From JBNJEL01 sp051745835 (GTDB lineage: Bacteria > Bacillota > Halanaerobiia > Halobacteroidales > Acetohalobiaceae), in NCBI GenBank assembly GCA_051745835.1, contig JBNJEL010000094.1, forward strand, positions 1 to 7,182: DNA of 7,182 nucleotides, read 5' to 3'. The position numbers and the translations under genes were made by a program. The notes under the pieces are model-generated. The model did not search any database and had not been told where the DNA came from. It worked only from the letters and a program-made list of their open reading frames with translations. Below, one piece after another: positions 4,304-7,182 of the stretch (positions are counted from its first letter, which is position 1; each line of letters starts with the position of its first letter).

Positions 4304-6454
4304 GTGATGCAGATTTTAGATGGTTTAAATCCCCAACAAAAAGAGGCAGTACAACACCAAGATGGTCCATTATTAGTCTTAGCTGGGGCTGGTAGTGGCA
4401 AGACGCGAGTTTTAACTCACCGGATTGCTTATCTGATCCAAGAGTATAATGTGGAGCCTTATAATATTTTAGCGGTAACCTTTACCAACAAAGCAGCTAC
4501 TGAGATGCAGGAGCGAATTGAACGTTTGATTGCTCAGGATAGTGAAGAGTTGTGGATGAGTACTTTCCATTCGATAGCAGTGCGAATTCTGCGGCGGGAG
4601 ATTGGGAAGTTAGGTTATGATTCTAACTTTACAATTTACGATACTACTGATCAGAAATCCCTAATTAAGCAGATTATTAAGGAGGAGCTAGACTTAGATA
4701 CAAAACAGTTTAAACCGCGTTCAATCCTTAATCAGATCAGTAATGCTAAAAATGAGCTAATCGATGTAGCAACTTATCAACAACGAGTTGGTAGTTACTT
4801 TGAACGCGTTATTGGTGAGATCTATGAACTATATCAGAAACGTTTAAAGGAGAATAATGCCTTAGATTTTGATGATCTCATTATGAAGCTAGTCGAATTA
4901 TTTAGGGAGTATGAGTTAGTTTTAGAGTATTACCAACAGCGCTTCCGTTATATCTTAATTGATGAGTATCAAGATGTTAATCAAGCACAGTATGAGTTAG
5001 TCAACTTACTGGCAGCTCAACATCAGAATATCTGTGTAGTAGGAGATGATGACCAGGGGATTTATGGTTTTCGGGGAGCAGATGTGAGTAATATTCTTAA
5101 CTTCGAAGAAGATTACCCGGAGAGTAAAGTAATTAAGTTAGAACAGAATTATCGTTCGACAAAGAAGATTCTCGATGCTGCTTATCAGGTAGTGCGCCAT
5201 AATCAAGGGCGTAAGGCAAAGAAGTTATGGACGGCTAATGATGAAGGTGCACCATTGGAGTATTATAAAGCACGTAGTGGTAAGGAAGAAGCGGTCTATA
5301 TTGCGCACCAGATTGAGCAGTTAAGTCAGGGTGAATTAAATTATGATGATATTGCTATTCTCTACCGTACCAATGCCCAGTCGCGAATCTTAGAAGAGGT
5401 CTTGATGAAAGAAGGAATCCCGTATCGGATGGTCGGCGGCTTGAAGTTCTATGAACGTAAGGAGATTAAGGATATCTTAGCTTATCTACGTGTGCTCTAT
5501 AATCCTAATGATGATGTTGGTTTAGGACGAATTATTAATGTGCCTAAGCGCGGTATTGGAGCGACGACTGTAGAGCGGCTAACTAACTTTGCCAGCGAGC
5601 AGAATATTACTCTTTACCAAGCTGTTCAGCGAGTTGATGAGATTGAATCAATTAGTAGTCGGTTTAGTAATAAGGTAGCGGAATTTGGTGAGTTAATTAC
5701 TTATTATCGTTCTCGTCTAGAGGAACTAAATGCTTTAGAGCTGACTACTGAATTACTAGATGAGATTGGTTACATTAGAGAGTTAGAAGCTAAGGGAACG
5801 CCCGAAGCTAAGAATCGTATCGAGAATATCGAAGAGCTGTTAGCCGGCATTGAAGAGTATGTTGAATCTGAAGGTGAGTCCAACTTAGGCGGCTATTTAG
5901 AAGAGGTAGCCTTAGTCTCTGATATTGACCGAGTTGATGATGATGCGGCAGCGGTAATGATGATGACGCTGCATAGTGCGAAAGGATTAGAGTTTCCGGC
6001 TGTCTTCTTAACCGGATTAGAGGAAGGTATCTTTCCACATTCACGGTCGATAGATTCTAAAGAAGAGATCGAAGAAGAGCGGCGGCTCTGTTATGTAGGG
6101 ATGACGCGGGCCCAAGAGAAGTTATACCTCACTCACGCTCGCTCCCGCAAGGTCTATGGACAGAGTTCTTATAATCCCGCTTCCCGCTTTTTAGATGAGA
6201 TACCAAGTGATCTCTTTGCTGATAATGATGAGCAGTCTGTAAGCTCTCAATCCAGTGCTGCAAATAAGCAGTCTACTGCCGACGATAGTGAGGAATATAC
6301 TGTCGGAGATCAAGTAGAGCATCCGAAGTGGGGTGTTGGTCGTATTGTCAATACTGAGGGCAGCGGTAGTGATTTGCAGTTATCTGTTGCCTTTCCCGAT
6401 CAAGGAGTCAAAGAGTTGATCTTATCTTATGCTCCTCTTAAGCGAGTTAACTAA
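4304..6454 (+). CDS. pcrA: ATP-dependent DNA helicase PcrA (UvrD/Rep family)
   Basis: This 716-residue superfamily 1A 3'-5' helicase unwinds DNA in nucleotide excision and mismatch-linked repair, helps rolling-circle replication, and clears stalled RNA polymerase and RecA. Motifs in order: Q motif LNPQQKEAV (8-16), Walker A AGAGSGKT (27-34), TFTNKAA (59-65), DEYQD (220-224), GDDDQGIYGFRGA (247-259), HSAKGLEF (557-564) and VGMTRA (598-603). After an acidic Ser-rich linker (about 640-662) comes VGDQVEHPKWGVGRIV and a Tudor-like C-terminal domain, the RNA polymerase-contacting module of PcrA/UvrD. Length is normal. GTG 4304 or ATG 4307 may be the start; GAGGAGG at 4291-4297 suits both. Motif III has QGIYG where QSIY is usual. 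Upstream lies a terminator, so it has its own promoter, which I cannot identify with confidence in 4254-4290. Confidence 0.97.
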   Translation: MMQILDGLNPQQKEAVQHQDGPLLVLAGAGSGKTRVLTHRIAYLIQEYNVEPYNILAVTFTNKAATEMQERIERLIAQDSEELWMSTFHSIAVRILRREIGKLGYDSNFTIYDTTDQKSLIKQIIKEELDLDTKQFKPRSILNQISNAKNELIDVATYQQRVGSYFERVIGEIYELYQKRLKENNALDFDDLIMKLVELFREYELVLEYYQQRFRYILIDEYQDVNQAQYELVNLLAAQHQNICVVGDDDQGIYGFRGADVSNILNFEEDYPESKVIKLEQNYRSTKKILDAAYQVVRHNQGRKAKKLWTANDEGAPLEYYKARSGKEEAVYIAHQIEQLSQGELNYDDIAILYRTNAQSRILEEVLMKEGIPYRMVGGLKFYERKEIKDILAYLRVLYNPNDDVGLGRIINVPKRGIGATTVERLTNFASEQNITLYQAVQRVDEIESISSRFSNKVAEFGELITYYRSRLEELNALELTTELLDEIGYIRELEAKGTPEAKNRIENIEELLAGIEEYVESEGESNLGGYLEEVALVSDIDRVDDDAAAVMMMTLHSAKGLEFPAVFLTGLEEGIFPHSRSIDSKEEIEEERRLCYVGMTRAQEKLYLTHARSRKVYGQSSYNPASRFLDEIPSDLFADNDEQSVSSQSSAANKQSTADDSEEYTVGDQVEHPKWGVGRIVNTEGSGSDLQLSVAFPDQGVKELILSYAPLKRVN

Positions 6455-6475
6455 GCTGGATTTTTGGTAGTTGAG

Positions 6476-6504
6476 GGAGGAAATTGTCTTCAATTATCGA
6501 AAAT
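6476..6504 (+). promoter_or_regulatory. Sigma-H-like promoter candidate before the CFA synthase gene
   Basis: GGAGGAAAT (6476-6484) fits RnAGGAwWW at all defined positions. After exactly 11 bases ATCGAAAAT (6496-6504) fits RnnGAATww apart from GAAA for GAAT. It lies in the 107-base gap between pcrA and the methyltransferase gene, 58 bases before the ATG. The GGGAGG core also resembles a ribosome binding site, but the only following start (TTG 6484) gives a nine-codon frame, so a promoter reading is at least as good. Confidence 0.35.
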
Positions 6505-6561
6505 CATTATTAACTTTAGAGCAGCGAAATTAGCTCGACTTTAGCTAAGGGGGGACTTTGG

Positions 6562-7182
6562 ATGAGAAAGCAACTGCTTAAATCTTTCTTTGCTAAGCTG
6601 ACTGAAGGTGGATTTAAAGTAATCTATTGGGATGATGAGGAAGTAGAGTATGGTTCTAGAGAGCCAGAGATTACAATTAAGTTTAATCAGCCGTTACCAT
6701 TAGATTTTGATCTTTCGCAGCCTATACTTTCATTTGGCGAAGCTTATATGGATGGGATTATTGATTTTGAAGGTGACTTAGAAGGACTCATGCGGATTAT
6801 TAAGTTAAATTGGGAGCAGCTAGACTCTGATGGTTTAAGTAATCAACTGCTTTCTAAGTTTGATGATTTAAAGAATAAGGCGCTACAGCAACAGCAAAAA
6901 GAGGATATTCGGCACCATTATGATCTGGGTAATGAGTTCTTTAGCCTTTGGCTGGATGATACGCTCAGTTATTCTTGTGCTTACTTTACTTCGCTTGAAG
7001 ATACACTTTATCAAGCTCAGATTCAAAAGATAGATCATACCCTCAAGAAGCTTAATTTGAAACCAGGCGAACGATTACTTGATATTGGTAGTGGCTGGGG
7101 CTGGTTAATTATCAAGGCAGCCCAGGAGTATGATGTAGAAGCCGTAGGAATAACGCTTAGTGAAGAGCAGTATGAGGCAACT
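6562..7182 (+). CDS. cfa: Cyclopropane-fatty-acyl-phospholipid synthase-like SAM methyltransferase (3' truncated by window)
   Basis: The frame is open from ATG 6562 to the window end (207 codons, no stop); the family is about 390 residues, so roughly half is seen. The enzyme adds a methylene from S-adenosylmethionine to double bonds of membrane phospholipid acyl chains. Visible signs are the N-terminal domain motif FGEAYMDG-x-x-D-x-EGDL (58-73), the HYDLGNEFFSLWLDDTLSYS segment (119-138), SAM-binding motif I LDIGSGWGWL (173-182), and GITLSEEQYE near the edge. AAGGGGGGA (6547-6555) precedes the ATG by six bases. A short TTAGCT/AGCTAA stem (6530-6535 / 6543-6548) abuts this ribosome binding site. 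The family also includes related methyltransferases, and the catalytic C-terminal half is not visible, so the exact activity is likely rather than certain. Confidence 0.9.
   Translation, partial: MRKQLLKSFFAKLTEGGFKVIYWDDEEVEYGSREPEITIKFNQPLPLDFDLSQPILSFGEAYMDGIIDFEGDLEGLMRIIKLNWEQLDSDGLSNQLLSKFDDLKNKALQQQQKEDIRHHYDLGNEFFSLWLDDTLSYSCAYFTSLEDTLYQAQIQKIDHTLKKLNLKPGERLLDIGSGWGWLIIKAAQEYDVEAVGITLSEEQYEAT

Noticed and set aside
5808..6044. Minus-strand open frame of 78 codons
   Set aside because: It is fully inside conserved motifs of pcrA on the + strand and has a low-complexity Leu/His/Arg make-up typical of an antisense shadow.
6484..6513. Nine-codon frame (TTG start) after GGGAGG, as a possible leader peptide
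   Set aside because: The spacing from the ribosome-site core to TTG is only three bases, the peptide has no run of regulatory codons, and the purine tract is explained as well by the sigma-H-like -35.

Overview
The window looks like a chromosomal stretch from a low-GC, Gram-positive-type anaerobe (Bacillota; Clostridia or Halanaerobiales-like). The evidence is purine-rich Shine-Dalgarno sites (AGGAGG type) before most genes, frequent TTG/GTG starts, AT-rich codon choice, a PcrA-type helicase with the Firmicute-style C-terminal domain, and a PilZ/PrsW/FAD-dehydrogenase neighbourhood. The genus cannot be fixed from this sequence. All genes are on the + strand.

Left edge (1-272): the right end of an IS200/IS605-family element. 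It holds the last 18 codons of a TnpB (OrfB) gene, with the RuvC-III HADxNASxNI motif. About 210 bases of structured non-coding DNA follow, which should encode most of the TnpB guide RNA (omega/reRNA) scaffold. The element closes with a GC-rich 9-bp hairpin and a TCAA end. The host flank begins at about 273.

Middle (273-4253): a co-directional series of five genes with short gaps. They are an APS kinase (cysC, TTG start), a PilZ c-di-GMP receptor of the YpfA/YcgR type, a small beta-grasp (ThiS/MoaD-like) protein without the terminal diglycine, a PrsW-type intramembrane protease, and a COG2509-type FAD oxidoreductase with a ferredoxin-like cysteine cluster. A near-consensus sigma-H-type promoter sits between prsW and the oxidoreductase gene. 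A strong intrinsic terminator closes the unit at 4209-4253.

Right (4254-7182): pcrA, a complete UvrD/PcrA-type superfamily 1 DNA helicase, then the first 207 codons of a cyclopropane-fatty-acyl-phospholipid synthase-like methyltransferase that runs off the window. A second sigma-H-like promoter candidate lies in the 107-base gap before the latter.

Functionally the genes cover second-messenger and membrane signalling (PilZ, PrsW), sulfur activation (CysC), redox chemistry, DNA repair and membrane lipid modification. Nothing ties them into one obvious new system. The least ordinary features are the TnpB RNA/right-end structure, the repeated sigma-H-like motif, and the tail-altered ubiquitin-like protein.
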